Shown: piece by piece, positions 40,152 through 48,282 of the stretch
Layout of the letters: every line of letters starts with the position of its first letter
How positions within the stretch are numbered: position 1 is the first letter of the stretch
Source of the DNA: Streptomyces sp. BR123
GTDB lineage: Bacteria; Actinomycetota; Actinomycetes; Streptomycetales; Streptomycetaceae
Reading direction: 5' to 3'
Assembly (NCBI RefSeq): GCF_013401435.1
Contig: NZ_JACBGN010000011.1
Span: 1-56,687 of the forward strand
Length of the DNA: 56,687 nt
Made by a program: the position numbers and the translations under genes
Notes under the pieces: model-generated
What the model saw: the letters and a program-made list of their open reading frames with translations, nothing else
What the model was told of the DNA's origin: nothing
Databases searched by the model: none

Positions 40152-41200
40152 CGAGGCTCATTCCCTCCCCGGTCGTCGTCGACATCAGCAACGGGGCGAT
40201 GGACAAGCTGGACGGCATCCTCGCCGACCAGCGGATCTCCGCCTCCGGCAAGCTGGCGATCGCGATCAGCGGCGGCTCCGGCCGGGCGCTGCGCGCCCGG
40301 TTGGCGCCGGTCCTGCCGTACGCCGACTGGTTCCCGGTCACGGACGGCACCATCGACTCGGCGGTCAAGCTCGCCGACGACATAAAGGGCCGCCGCTACG
40401 ACGCCGTGGTGGGCCTGGGCGGTGGCAAGATCATCGACGTGGCGAAGTACGCCGCGGCGCGGGTCGGGCTGCCGATGGTGGCGATCGCCACCAACCTCTC
40501 GCACGACGGGATCTGCTCGCCCGTCGCGACCCTCGACAACGACAACGGCCGCGGCTCCTACGGAGTGCCCACGCCGATCGCGATGGTCATCGACCTCGAC
40601 GTCATCCGGGAAGCCCCGGTGCGGTTCGTCCGCGCGGGCATCGGCGACGCCCTGTCCAACATCTCCTCGATCGCCGACTGGGAGCTGTCGCACCGGATCA
40701 ACGGCGAGCACGTCGACGGCCTGGCCGCCGCCATGGCCCGCACCGCCGGAGAGTCGGTCCTGCGCCACCCCGGCGGCTGCGGGGACGACGAGTTCCTGAC
40801 CGTACTCGCCGAGGCCCTCGTCCTCACCGGCATCGCCATGTCGATCAGCGGGGACACCCGGCCCGCCTCCGGCGCCTGCCACGAGATCAGCCACGCCTTC
40901 GACCTGCTCCACCCCGGGCGCTCCGCGCTCCACGGCGAGCAGGTGGGACTCGGCGCCGCCTTCGCGATGCACCTGCGGGGGGCGGCCGAGCAGTCCGGGC
41001 TGTTCGTCGAGGTGCTGCGCCGCCACGGGATGCCCGTGCTCCCCGCGGAGATCGGGTTCAGCGTGGACGAGTTCGTCGCCGCCGTGGAGTACGCCCCCCA
41101 GACCCGCCCGGGACGCTTCACGATCCTGGAGCACCTCAACCTGTCCGCCGCCGATATCAGGGACGCGTACGCCGACTATGCCAAGACCATCCGTAGCTGA
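40139..41200 (+). CDS. Iron-containing alcohol dehydrogenase / sn-glycerol-1-phosphate dehydrogenase-like
   Basis: A 353-residue protein of the G1PDH/AraM and glycerol dehydrogenase superfamily. Seen: LAIAISGGSGRALRARL, the NAD-binding VVGLGGGKIIDVAKYAA (GGGxxxD), MVAIATNLSHDGICSPVA, IGDALSNISSIADW, and metal-site histidines in ACHEISHAFDLLHPGRSALHGEQVGLG. Relatives reduce DHAP to sn-glycerol 1-phosphate (archaeal lipids, Bacillus AraM) or make related polyol phosphates. In this operon it would produce the alcohol phosphate activated by the preceding cytidylyltransferase. It starts inside the end of that gene and overlaps the next by 23 bases. Confidence 0.86.
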   Translation: MPVLTRLIPSPVVVDISNGAMDKLDGILADQRISASGKLAIAISGGSGRALRARLAPVLPYADWFPVTDGTIDSAVKLADDIKGRRYDAVVGLGGGKIIDVAKYAAARVGLPMVAIATNLSHDGICSPVATLDNDNGRGSYGVPTPIAMVIDLDVIREAPVRFVRAGIGDALSNISSIADWELSHRINGEHVDGLAAAMARTAGESVLRHPGGCGDDEFLTVLAEALVLTGIAMSISGDTRPASGACHEISHAFDLLHPGRSALHGEQVGLGAAFAMHLRGAAEQSGLFVEVLRRHGMPVLPAEIGFSVDEFVAAVEYAPQTRPGRFTILEHLNLSAADIRDAYADYAKTIRS

Positions 41201-41957
41201 ACTCCGGCCTGTCGTTCACCCGGAGGGCGTGAAGGACCGGCGCAGCGGTGAGCACTGGGGCGGCCGCCTGTACATGCGCGAGATCTCCCTGCGCATCACC
41301 CGCCTGCTGGCGAACACCAAGGTCACGCCCAATCAGCTGACCTACCTGATGACCCTGTGCGGCGTGCTCGCCGCTCCGGCCCTGCTGGTCCCCGGCATCT
41401 GGGGGGCCGTCCTCGGCGTCGTCTTCGTCCAGCTCTACCTGCTGCTCGACTGCGTCGACGGCGAGCTCGCCCGCTGGAAGAAGCAGTACTCGCTCTCGGG
41501 CGTGTACCTGGACCGGGTCGGCGCCTACCTGTGCGACGCGGCCGTGCTCGTCGGCCTCGGCCTGCGCGCCGCCGACCTGTGGGGCGGCGGCCGGATCGAC
41601 TGGCTGTGGGCCTTCCTCGGCACCCTCGCGGCGCTCGGCGCAATCCTGATCAAGGCCGAGACCGACCTGGTCGGCGTCGCCCGCCACCAGGCCGGCATGG
41701 CCCCCGTCAAGGAGGCCGCGGCCGAGCCCCGCTCCTCCGGCATGGCGCTCGCCCGCCGGGCGGCGTCCGCGCTGAAGTTCCACCGGCTGATCCTCGGCAT
41801 CGAGGCATCGCTGCTCGTCCTGGTGCTGGCCGTCGCGGACCAGATGCGGGGCGACCTGTTCCTCACCCGGGTCGGCGTGGCCGTCCTGGCCGGCATCGCC
41901 CTCCTCCAGACGGTGCTGCACCTGGTGTCCGTCCTCGCCTCCAGCAGGCTGCGGTGA
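41178..41957 (+). CDS. Second CDP-alcohol phosphatidyltransferase, altered active site
   Basis: A 259-residue membrane protein. The catalytic motif begins at D91: DCVDGELAR, then GVYLDRVGA. D91, D94, G95, A98, R99, G108 and D112 match the D-x2-DG-x2-AR-x8-G-x3-D-x3-D signature, but the fourth aspartate position is Ala116. Membrane helices flank it (LMTLCGVLAAPALLVPGIWGAVLGVVF, VLVGLGLRAADLW, LLVLVLAVADQM, VGVAVLAGIALLQTVLHLV). It may use a different acceptor, be inactive, or pair with the first transferase. It overlaps both neighbours (23 bases upstream; GTGA at its 3' end). Confidence 0.85.
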   Translation: MPRPSVAELRPVVHPEGVKDRRSGEHWGGRLYMREISLRITRLLANTKVTPNQLTYLMTLCGVLAAPALLVPGIWGAVLGVVFVQLYLLLDCVDGELARWKKQYSLSGVYLDRVGAYLCDAAVLVGLGLRAADLWGGGRIDWLWAFLGTLAALGAILIKAETDLVGVARHQAGMAPVKEAAAEPRSSGMALARRAASALKFHRLILGIEASLLVLVLAVADQMRGDLFLTRVGVAVLAGIALLQTVLHLVSVLASSRLR

Positions 41958-42838
41958 GCGCCCCGCTGCGCGTCGGCGCGGTGGTCATCACCATGGGCAA
42001 CCGCCCCGACGAGCTGAAGGCGCTGATCGACTCCGTGGCCCGCCAGCAGGGCGACCCCGTCGAGGTCGTCGTCGTGGGCCAGGGCGTCGAGGTCACCGGG
42101 CTCCCCGAGGGCGTGCGCTCCGTCACCCTGCCCGAGAACCTGGGCATCCCCGGCGGCCGCAACGTCGGCATCGAGGCCTTCGGCCCCGGCGGGGGCGACG
42201 TGGACGTCCTGCTCTTCCTCGACGACGACGGGCTGCTGGAGCGCACCGACACCGCCGAGCTGTGCCGGCAGGCCTTCACCGAGGACCCCCGCCTCGGGAT
42301 CATCAGCTTCCGGATCGCCGACCCCGAGTCCGGTGAGACCCAGCGCCGGCACGTGCCCCGGCTGCGCGCCTCGGACCCGATGCGCTCCTCCCGCGTGACG
42401 ACCTTCCTGGGCGGCGCCAACGCCGTGCGCACCTCGGTGCTCGCGCAGGTCGGAGCCCTGCCGGCGGAGTTCTTCTACGCGCACGAGGAGACCGACCTGG
42501 CCTGGCGGGCCCTCGACGCAGGGTGGTCGATCGACTACCGTGCGGACATGGTGCTGCTGCACCCGAAGACCGCCCCCTCCCGGCACGCGGTCTACCACCG
42601 TATGGTGGCGCGTAACCGGGTGTGGCTCGCCCGCCGCAACCTGCCCGCCCCGCTGGTGCCGGTCTACGTGGGCGTCTGGCTGCTGCTGACGCTCCTGCGC
42701 AGGCCCTCGGTCCCGGCCCTCAAGGCCTGGTTCGGCGGTTTCAAGGAGGGATGGACCACCCCCTGCGGTCCCCGGCGCCCCATGAGGTGGCGCACGGTCT
42801 GGCGGCTGACCCGGCTGGGGCGACCGCCTGTCATCTGA
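41954..42838 (+). CDS. Family 2 glycosyltransferase
   Basis: A 294-residue GT-A-fold glycosyltransferase. Seen: RVGAVVITMGNRPDELKALIDSVARQ, VTLPENLGIPGGRNVGIEAFGP, LFLDDDGLLE (DxD metal/nucleotide motif), GANAVRTSVLAQVGALPAEFFYAHEETDLAWRALDAGW (acceptor and catalytic ED region) and a C-terminal amphipathic helix-rich part with VYVGVWLLLTLLRRP. It most resembles rhamnosyl/galactofuranosyl-type cell-surface transferases. GTG 41954 overlaps the previous stop. In the operon it would add sugar to the phospho-alcohol lipid or polymer before export. Confidence 0.88.
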   Translation: MSAPLRVGAVVITMGNRPDELKALIDSVARQQGDPVEVVVVGQGVEVTGLPEGVRSVTLPENLGIPGGRNVGIEAFGPGGGDVDVLLFLDDDGLLERTDTAELCRQAFTEDPRLGIISFRIADPESGETQRRHVPRLRASDPMRSSRVTTFLGGANAVRTSVLAQVGALPAEFFYAHEETDLAWRALDAGWSIDYRADMVLLHPKTAPSRHAVYHRMVARNRVWLARRNLPAPLVPVYVGVWLLLTLLRRPSVPALKAWFGGFKEGWTTPCGPRRPMRWRTVWRLTRLGRPPVI

Positions 42839-42934
42839 CGCGTCGGCGTCTGAGAACATGGCGCGGTCACGGTCCGTGCGTCCCACGCCCGATGCCACCT
42901 ACTGCCGCATCTTGAAGACGGAAAGTTTCAACTT

Positions 42935-43864
42935 GTGAGTGACACAACCCAGGATGGCGCCCTCGCCACGAGCAAGCCGCCGTCCGAAGACGCGGGGCTG
43001 AGCCCCGCCGAGCTCGCCAGGAAGTACGGCCTGTCCGTCAGCGGCGCCCGGCCCAGCCTCGCCGGATACGTGCGGCAGCTGTGGGACCGGCGCCACTTCA
43101 TCCTGGCGTTCTCCCGGGCCAAGCTGGTCGCTCAGTACAGCCAGGCCAAGCTCGGCCAGATCTGGCAGGTGGCGACCCCGCTGCTCAACGCGCTGGTCTA
43201 CTACCTGGTCTTCGGCCTGATCATGGACGCGGGCCGCGGGATGGGGAAGGACATCTACATCCCCTTCCTGGTGATCGGCATCTTCGTCTTCACCTTCACC
43301 CAGAGCTCGCTGATGGCCGGCGTGCGCGCGATCCCGTCCAACCTCGGACTGGTCCGCGCCCTGCACTTCCCGCGCGCCTCCCTGCCGATCTCCTTCTCGA
43401 TGCAGCAGCTCCAGCAGCTGCTGTACTCGATGATCGTGGTGTTCGTCACCGTGGTGGCGTTCGGCAACCACCCGCGGCTGTCCTGGCTGCTGGTCCTGCC
43501 GGTGCTGGTGCTGCAGTTCGTCTTCAACACCGGCCTCGCCCTGATCTTCGCGCGCATGGGTTCCAAGACCCCGGACCTCGCGCAGCTGATGCCGTTCCTG
43601 ACGCGTACCTGGATGTACGCCTCCGGCGTCATGTTCTCGATCAACGAGATGCTCAAGGACAGGCCCGCGTGGATCGCGGACGTGCTCCAGTGGAACCCGG
43701 CGGCGATCTACATGGACCTGATCCGCTTCGCCCTGATCGACGGCTACGGCCGCGAGAACCTGCCGCCGCACGTCTGGGCCTTCGCCGTCGGCTGGGCCGT
43801 CCTGATCGGCCTCGGCGGATTCGTGTACTTCTGGAAGGCTGAGGAGCGTTACGGCCGTGGCTGA
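42935..43864 (+). CDS. ABC transporter permease (TagG-like polysaccharide/lipid exporter)
   Basis: A 309-residue ABC-2-type permease. A cytosolic N-terminus of about 60 residues precedes LWDRRHFILAFSRAKLVAQYSQAKLGQIWQVATPLLNALVYYLVFGLIM, the classical polysaccharide-exporter entry. Four to five more helices follow (VIGIFVFTFTQSSLMAG, SMIVVFVTVVAFGN, LLVLPVLVLQFVFNTGLALIFA, WAFAVGWAVLIGLGGFVYF). Homologous to TagG/Wzm permeases that export wall teichoic acid or O-antigen on an undecaprenyl carrier. GTG 42935 is used. Its end overlaps the ATPase gene by 8 bases, so the two form one exporter. Confidence 0.92.
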   Translation: MSDTTQDGALATSKPPSEDAGLSPAELARKYGLSVSGARPSLAGYVRQLWDRRHFILAFSRAKLVAQYSQAKLGQIWQVATPLLNALVYYLVFGLIMDAGRGMGKDIYIPFLVIGIFVFTFTQSSLMAGVRAIPSNLGLVRALHFPRASLPISFSMQQLQQLLYSMIVVFVTVVAFGNHPRLSWLLVLPVLVLQFVFNTGLALIFARMGSKTPDLAQLMPFLTRTWMYASGVMFSINEMLKDRPAWIADVLQWNPAAIYMDLIRFALIDGYGRENLPPHVWAFAVGWAVLIGLGGFVYFWKAEERYGRG

Positions 43865-44639
43865 GACCAACCGGGGGCGCATCCCCACCGTCATCGCCGA
43901 CGACGTCCACATCGTCTACCGCGTCAACACCGGCAGCTCCGGCAAGGGCAGCGCCACCGCGGCGCTGAGCAAGATACTCCGCAGGGGCAAGGGCGACGCG
44001 CCGGGTGTCCGGCGGGTCCACGCCGTGCGCGGTGTCTCGTTCACCGCCTACCGCGGCGAGGCCATCGGCCTGATCGGCTCCAACGGCTCCGGCAAGTCCA
44101 CCCTGCTGCGTGCCATCGCGGGCCTGCTGCCCTGCGAGGCGGGCAAGGTGTACACCGACGGGCAGCCCTCGCTGCTGGGTGTGAACGCGGCGCTGATGAA
44201 CGACCTCACCGGCGAGCGCAACGTGGTCCTCGGCGGTCTGGCCATGGGCATGACGCGCGAGCAGATCCAGGAGCGCTACCAGGACATCGTCGACTTCTCC
44301 GGCATCAACGAGAAGGGCGACTTCATCTCCCTGCCGATGCGTACGTACTCCTCCGGCATGGCCGCGCGCCTGCGCTTCTCCATCGCGGCCGCCAAGGACC
44401 ACGACGTGCTGATGATCGACGAGGCGCTGGCCACCGGTGACCGCAAGTTCCAGGTGCGCTCCGAGGACCGCATCCGCGAGCTGCGCCAGCAGGCGGGCAC
44501 CGTCTTCCTGGTGAGCCACAACAACAAGTCCATCCGCGACACCTGCAGCCGCGTCCTGTGGCTGGAAAAGGGCGAGCTGGTGATGGACGGACCCACCGAA
44601 GAGGTCGTCTCGGCCTACGAGAAGGCGACCGGTCACTGA
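43857..44639 (+). CDS. ABC transporter ATP-binding protein (TagH-like)
   Basis: A 260-residue ABC ATPase of the polysaccharide-export (TagH/Wzt) type. Seen: VRRVHAVRGVSFTAYRGEAIGLIGSNGSGKSTLLRAIAG (Walker A GSNGSGKST), the ERNVVLGGLAMGM segment, signature-region MRTYSSGMAARLRFSIAAA, Walker B DVLMIDEALATGD and the switch histidine in FLVSHNNKSI. It lacks the C-terminal carbohydrate-binding domain of many Wzt proteins. GTG 43857 overlaps the permease end. It energises export of the glycolipid or polymer made by the operon, and is its last gene. Confidence 0.93.
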   Translation: MAETNRGRIPTVIADDVHIVYRVNTGSSGKGSATAALSKILRRGKGDAPGVRRVHAVRGVSFTAYRGEAIGLIGSNGSGKSTLLRAIAGLLPCEAGKVYTDGQPSLLGVNAALMNDLTGERNVVLGGLAMGMTREQIQERYQDIVDFSGINEKGDFISLPMRTYSSGMAARLRFSIAAAKDHDVLMIDEALATGDRKFQVRSEDRIRELRQQAGTVFLVSHNNKSIRDTCSRVLWLEKGELVMDGPTEEVVSAYEKATGH

Positions 44640-44653
44640 CCGCCGGCACCGCA

Positions 44654-44682
44654 GGCCCCCGCCGCCCCGTGCGGCGGGGGCC
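44654..44682 (+). terminator. Strong terminator closing the CDP-alcohol/exporter operon
   Basis: GGCCCCCGCCGC (44654-44665) and GCGGCGGGGGCC (44671-44682) form a perfect 12-base stem with a 5-base loop, 14 bases after the ATPase stop. It separates this operon from the hopanoid operon 330 bases on. Confidence 0.88.
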
Positions 44683-44846
44683 TCGGTATGTTCCCCAGGC
44701 GTCCCGGGTGTGTCCCGGCGTGTCTTCCGGGGAGCGTCCGGGGCAATTCGGGCCGACATTCGGTAGCGGTGCGAATACCCCGGAAGGTTCCGCGAGGTTG
44801 TACAGCGTAAGCTGGGGCGGTCCTGAAGCGCGGCAGGAGGGGACGA

Positions 44847-44861
44847 TTCACCGCAGGTGAA
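44847..44861. promoter_or_regulatory. Perfect inverted repeat upstream of the hopanoid operon
   Basis: TTCACC, GCA, GGTGAA: perfect 6-base arms with a 3-base centre, 44 bases upstream of the putative -10. It is suitably placed for an operator controlling hopanoid synthesis; no regulator is encoded next to it. Confidence 0.4.
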
Positions 44862-44904
44862 CGGCCTGGGACAGCCTGGAGAAAGTCCGGCGGCGTGTCC
44901 GAAA

Positions 44905-44910
44905 TAGGAT
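44905..44910 (+). promoter_or_regulatory. Putative -10 element for the hopanoid operon
   Basis: TAGGAT, a good match to Streptomyces principal-sigma -10 elements, lies 31-40 bases before the leader-ORF starts. The -35 region (about 44882-44887, AAAGTC) is poor, so activator dependence or another sigma factor is possible. Confidence 0.35.
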
Positions 44911-44940
44911 GTATTGCGTCGGCAGTGTAGAACGGGAGAT

Positions 44941-45015
44941 GTGACGGCAATGGCTACGGGAATTCTCCGGCCCCCAGGCATTACGGCCGTCCGCGCCGCG
45001 GGCGGCGGGCGGTGA
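44941..45015 (+). CDS. Short leader ORF translationally coupled to hpnC
   Basis: GTG 44941 (or ATG 44950) opens a frame of 21-24 codons after GGGAG at 44932-44938, encoding MTAMATGILRPPG followed by an Ala/Gly/Arg-rich end. Its TGA (45013-45015) overlaps the GTG start of hpnC as GTGA. Translation of hpnC, which has no strong Shine-Dalgarno of its own, probably depends on it. It could instead be just an untranslated leader, but the exact stop/start overlap favours real coupling. Confidence 0.45.
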   Translation: MTAMATGILRPPGITAVRAAGGGR

Positions 45016-45950
45016 CCCCGGCGCACGGCATCCGTCCCCGGCAGACCCCGGCCCCCGACGCCCACGCGCGCGCCACCCTCGGCAAGGCCCGGACGGAGAA
45101 CTTCCCCGTCGCCCCCGCCTTCCTGCCCCGCGCCTGGCGCGAGGGGCTGATGGCGGTGTACGGCTACGCCCGCCTCGTCGACGACATCGGCGACGGCGAC
45201 CTCGCACCCGGCGGCCGCGACGCCGTCCTCCTCGGCCTCGGCCCCGAAGCCGCCGACGACCGGCCCGCCCTGCTCGACGCCCTCGAAGCCGACCTCGCGC
45301 GTGTCTTCGGCTCCGCCGGCGGCGGCCCGCGCCATCCCCTCCTCCAGGCCCTCCGGCCGGTGGTCCGCGCCCACGGCCTCACCCCCGAGCCGTTCCTCGG
45401 CCTCATCGCCGCCAACCGCCAGGACCAGCAGGTCAGCCGCTACGAGACGTACGGGGACCTCCTCGCCTACTGCGAGCTCTCCGCGAACCCCGTGGGCCGC
45501 CTCGTCCTCGCCCTCACCGGCACCGCCACCCCCGAGCGGATCCGCCGCTCCGACGCCATCTGCACCGCCCTGCAGATCGTCGAACACATCCAGGACGTCG
45601 CCGAGGACCTCCAGCGGGACCGGATCTACCTCCCCGCCGAGGACCTGCGCCGCTTCCACGTGGCCGAAGCCGACCTCAAGGCCCCCACCGCCGGCGCATC
45701 CGTCCGCTCCCTCATCGCCTTCGAGGCCGCCCGCGCCCGGGACCTCCTGGACGAGGGCACCCCCCTCGTGGGCAGCGTCCACGGCCGGCTCCGGCTGCTG
45801 CTCGCCGGCTTCACCGGCGGCGGCCGCGCCGCCCTGCGCGCCGTCTGCGGCGCCGGCTTCGACGTACTGCCCGGCCCGCCGCGGCCCACCCGGAGCGGCC
45901 TGCTCCGCGAGGTGGCCGCCGTCCTGCGCACCGCGCCGAGAAAGGGGTGA
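45012..45950 (+). CDS. hpnC: Hopanoid squalene synthase HpnC
   Basis: A 312-residue trans-prenyltransferase of the squalene/phytoene synthase fold. In the three-gene route it forms (with HpnD and HpnE) squalene from FPP, HpnC releasing hydroxysqualene from presqualene diphosphate. Seen: ENFPVAPAFLPRAWREGLMAVYGYARLVDDIGDG (first Asp-rich site DDIGD), EPFLGLIAANRQDQQVSRYETYGDLLAYC, SANPVGRLVL, and the second Asp-rich site VEHIQDVAEDLQRDRIYLP. It starts at GTG 45012, overlapping a short leader ORF, and ends in a GTGA overlap with hpnD. It is the first enzyme gene of an eight-gene operon. Confidence 0.92.
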   Translation: MTPAHGIRPRQTPAPDAHARATLGKARTENFPVAPAFLPRAWREGLMAVYGYARLVDDIGDGDLAPGGRDAVLLGLGPEAADDRPALLDALEADLARVFGSAGGGPRHPLLQALRPVVRAHGLTPEPFLGLIAANRQDQQVSRYETYGDLLAYCELSANPVGRLVLALTGTATPERIRRSDAICTALQIVEHIQDVAEDLQRDRIYLPAEDLRRFHVAEADLKAPTAGASVRSLIAFEAARARDLLDEGTPLVGSVHGRLRLLLAGFTGGGRAALRAVCGAGFDVLPGPPRPTRSGLLREVAAVLRTAPRKG

Positions 45951-46906
45951 GCCCGACCGTGGAGGGTTCCGCACACACCACCGCGCCGTCCGCGCCGGTC
46001 CTGGCGGCCTACAGCTACTGCGAGGCCATCACCGGGGCGCAGGCCCGCAACTTCGCGTACGGCATCCGGCTGCTGCCCACCGACAAGCGGCAGGCCATGT
46101 CCGCCCTGTACGCCTTCTCCCGGCGCGTCGACGACATCGGCGACGGCACGCTCCCCGCCGACGCCAAGCTCGCCCGCCTGGAGGAGACCCGGGCCCTGCT
46201 CGGCCGGGTCCGTGACGGCCAGGTCGACGAGGACGACACCGACCCCGTCGCCGTCGCCCTCACCCACGCCGCGCGCCGCTTCCCCATCCCGCTCGGCGGC
46301 CTCGACGAGCTCATCGACGGCGTGCTGATGGACGTCCGCGGCGAGACCTACGAGACCTGGGAGGAGCTGGAGGCCTACTGCCGCTGCGTCGCCGGGGCCA
46401 TCGGACGGCTCTCCCTCGGCGTGTTCGGCACCGCGGCCGGCGCGGCCGGCGCCGAGCGCGCGAGCGACCACGCCGACACCCTCGGCCTCGCCCTCCAGCT
46501 CACCAACATCCTGCGCGACGTCCGCGAGGACGCCGGCAACGGGCGCACCTACCTGCCCACCGAGGACCTCGCCAAGTTCGGCTGCGACGAGGGCTTCGCC
46601 GACGGCAGGCTCCCCGCCGGAGCCGACTTCGCCGGCCTCGTCCACCACGAAGTCCGGCGCGCCCGGGCCCTGTTCGCCGAAGGCTACCGGCTGCTGCCCA
46701 TGCTCGACCGGCGCAGCGGCGCCTGCGTCGCGGCCATGGCCGGCATCTACCGCCGCCTCCTCGACCGCATCGAACGCGAACCCGAGGCGGTGCTCCGGGG
46801 CCGGGTCACCCTGCCCCCGCACGAGAAGGCGTACGTCGCCGTGCGCGGCCTGTCCGGCCTCGACGCACGCACCGTTGCGCGCCGGCGCACCAGGAGGACC
46901 GCGTGA
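45947..46906 (+). CDS. hpnD: Presqualene diphosphate synthase HpnD
   Basis: A 319-residue squalene/phytoene-synthase family enzyme that joins two FPP into presqualene diphosphate. Seen: YCEAITGAQARNFAYGIRLLPTDKRQAMSALYAFSRRVDDIGDG (first Asp-rich site), YCRCVAGAIGRLSLGVFG, and LQLTNILRDVREDAGNGRTYLP (second Asp-rich site, D-x3-D). The length is normal and all sites are intact. The GTG start overlaps the hpnC stop, and the stop overlaps the hpnE start, both as GTGA, so hpnC, hpnD and hpnE are co-translated in stoichiometric fashion. Confidence 0.94.
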   Translation: MSPTVEGSAHTTAPSAPVLAAYSYCEAITGAQARNFAYGIRLLPTDKRQAMSALYAFSRRVDDIGDGTLPADAKLARLEETRALLGRVRDGQVDEDDTDPVAVALTHAARRFPIPLGGLDELIDGVLMDVRGETYETWEELEAYCRCVAGAIGRLSLGVFGTAAGAAGAERASDHADTLGLALQLTNILRDVREDAGNGRTYLPTEDLAKFGCDEGFADGRLPAGADFAGLVHHEVRRARALFAEGYRLLPMLDRRSGACVAAMAGIYRRLLDRIEREPEAVLRGRVTLPPHEKAYVAVRGLSGLDARTVARRRTRRTA

Positions 46907-48282
46907 CCGCAGCCGCACACCGCGCGGTGGTCGTCGGAGGCGGCCTCGCCGGCGTCACCGCCGCCCTGGAACTCGCCGACGCGGGGGTGCGCGTCACCCT
47001 CCTGGAGGGCCGCCCCCGGCTGGGCGGCCTCGCGTTCTCCTTCAAGCGCGGCGACCTCACCGTCGACAACGGCCAGCACGTCTACCTGCGCTGCTGCACC
47101 GCCTACCGGTGGTTCCTCGACCGCATCGACGGAGCCGCCCTCGCACCGCTGCAGGACCGGCTCGACGTCCCCGTGCTCGACGTCGGCCACCCCCGCGGGC
47201 CGCGCCTGGGCCGGCTGCGCCGCAGCGCCCTGCCCGTCCCCCTGCACCTCGCCGGATCGCTGGCCCGCTACCCGCACCTCTCGCTCGCCGAGCGGGCCGC
47301 CGTCGGACGCGCCGCCCTCGCCCTGCGCGCCCTGGACCCCGCCGACCCGGCCCTCGACGGGCTCGACTTCGCGACCTGGCTCGGCCGCCACGGCCAGAGC
47401 CCGCGCACCGTCGAGGCCCTGTGGGACCTCGTCGGCATCGCCACGCTCAACGCCACCGCCGGACAGTCCTCCCTCGGACTGGCCGCCATGGTCTTCAAGA
47501 CCGGCCTGCTCTCCGAGAACGGCGCCGCCGACATCGGCTGGGCCCGGGTCCCCCTCGGCGACCTCCACGACGCCCTCGCCCGCAGGGCGCTCGACGCCGC
47601 CGGCGTACGGACCGCCCTGCGCACCCGGGTCACCTCCGTCAGTCGTGCACAGGACGGGAACTGGCAGGTCGCCACCGAGTCCGAAACCCTCGACGCCGAC
47701 ACCGTCGTGCTCGCCGTCCCGCAGCGCGAGGCCCACGGGCTGCTCCCGGCCGGCGCGCTCGCCGACCCCGACAAACTCCTGGACATCGGCACCGCGCCGA
47801 TCCTCAACGTCCACGTCGTCTACGACCGCAAGGTCCTGCGCCGCCCCTTCTTCGCCGCGCTCGGCACCCCCGTCCAGTGGGTCTTCGACCGCACCGAGTC
47901 CTCCGGGCTGGCCGACGGCGGCCAGTACCTGGCCCTGTCCCAGTCCGTCGCCCACAACGACATCGACGAGCCCGTGACCGTCCTGCGCCGCAAGTACCTG
48001 CCCGAACTGGAGCGGCTGCTGCCCGCCGCGCGCGGCGCCAAGGTACGCGACTTCTTCGTCACCCGGGAGCGCACCGCCACGTTCGCCCCCACCCCCGGCG
48101 TCGGCCGGCTGCGCCACGGGGCGTGCACCGACACGCCGGGTCTCTATCTCGCCGGTGCGTGGACCGCCACCGGCTGGCCCGCGACCATGGAGAGTGCCGT
48201 CCGGAGCGGCCTGAGCGCGGCACACGCCGCGCTCGCCGCGCTCGGCCGCCACCGGGCCCACCCGTTGCAGGAGGCGGCATGA
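46903..48282 (+). CDS. hpnE: Hydroxysqualene dehydroxylase HpnE
   Basis: A 459-residue FAD-dependent amine-oxidase-fold enzyme that reduces hydroxysqualene to squalene. Seen: the N-terminal dinucleotide motif AVVVGGGLAGVTAALELADAG with the ribose-binding glutamate in VTLLEGRPRLGG, then DNGQHVYLRCCTAYRWFLDRI, and the C-terminal FAD contact GLYLAGAWTATGWPATMESAVRSG. It is typical of HpnE in length and order, third in the operon, with its stop overlapping the polyprenyl synthase start (ATGA). Confidence 0.94.
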   Translation: MTAAAHRAVVVGGGLAGVTAALELADAGVRVTLLEGRPRLGGLAFSFKRGDLTVDNGQHVYLRCCTAYRWFLDRIDGAALAPLQDRLDVPVLDVGHPRGPRLGRLRRSALPVPLHLAGSLARYPHLSLAERAAVGRAALALRALDPADPALDGLDFATWLGRHGQSPRTVEALWDLVGIATLNATAGQSSLGLAAMVFKTGLLSENGAADIGWARVPLGDLHDALARRALDAAGVRTALRTRVTSVSRAQDGNWQVATESETLDADTVVLAVPQREAHGLLPAGALADPDKLLDIGTAPILNVHVVYDRKVLRRPFFAALGTPVQWVFDRTESSGLADGGQYLALSQSVAHNDIDEPVTVLRRKYLPELERLLPAARGAKVRDFFVTRERTATFAPTPGVGRLRHGACTDTPGLYLAGAWTATGWPATMESAVRSGLSAAHAALAALGRHRAHPLQEAA

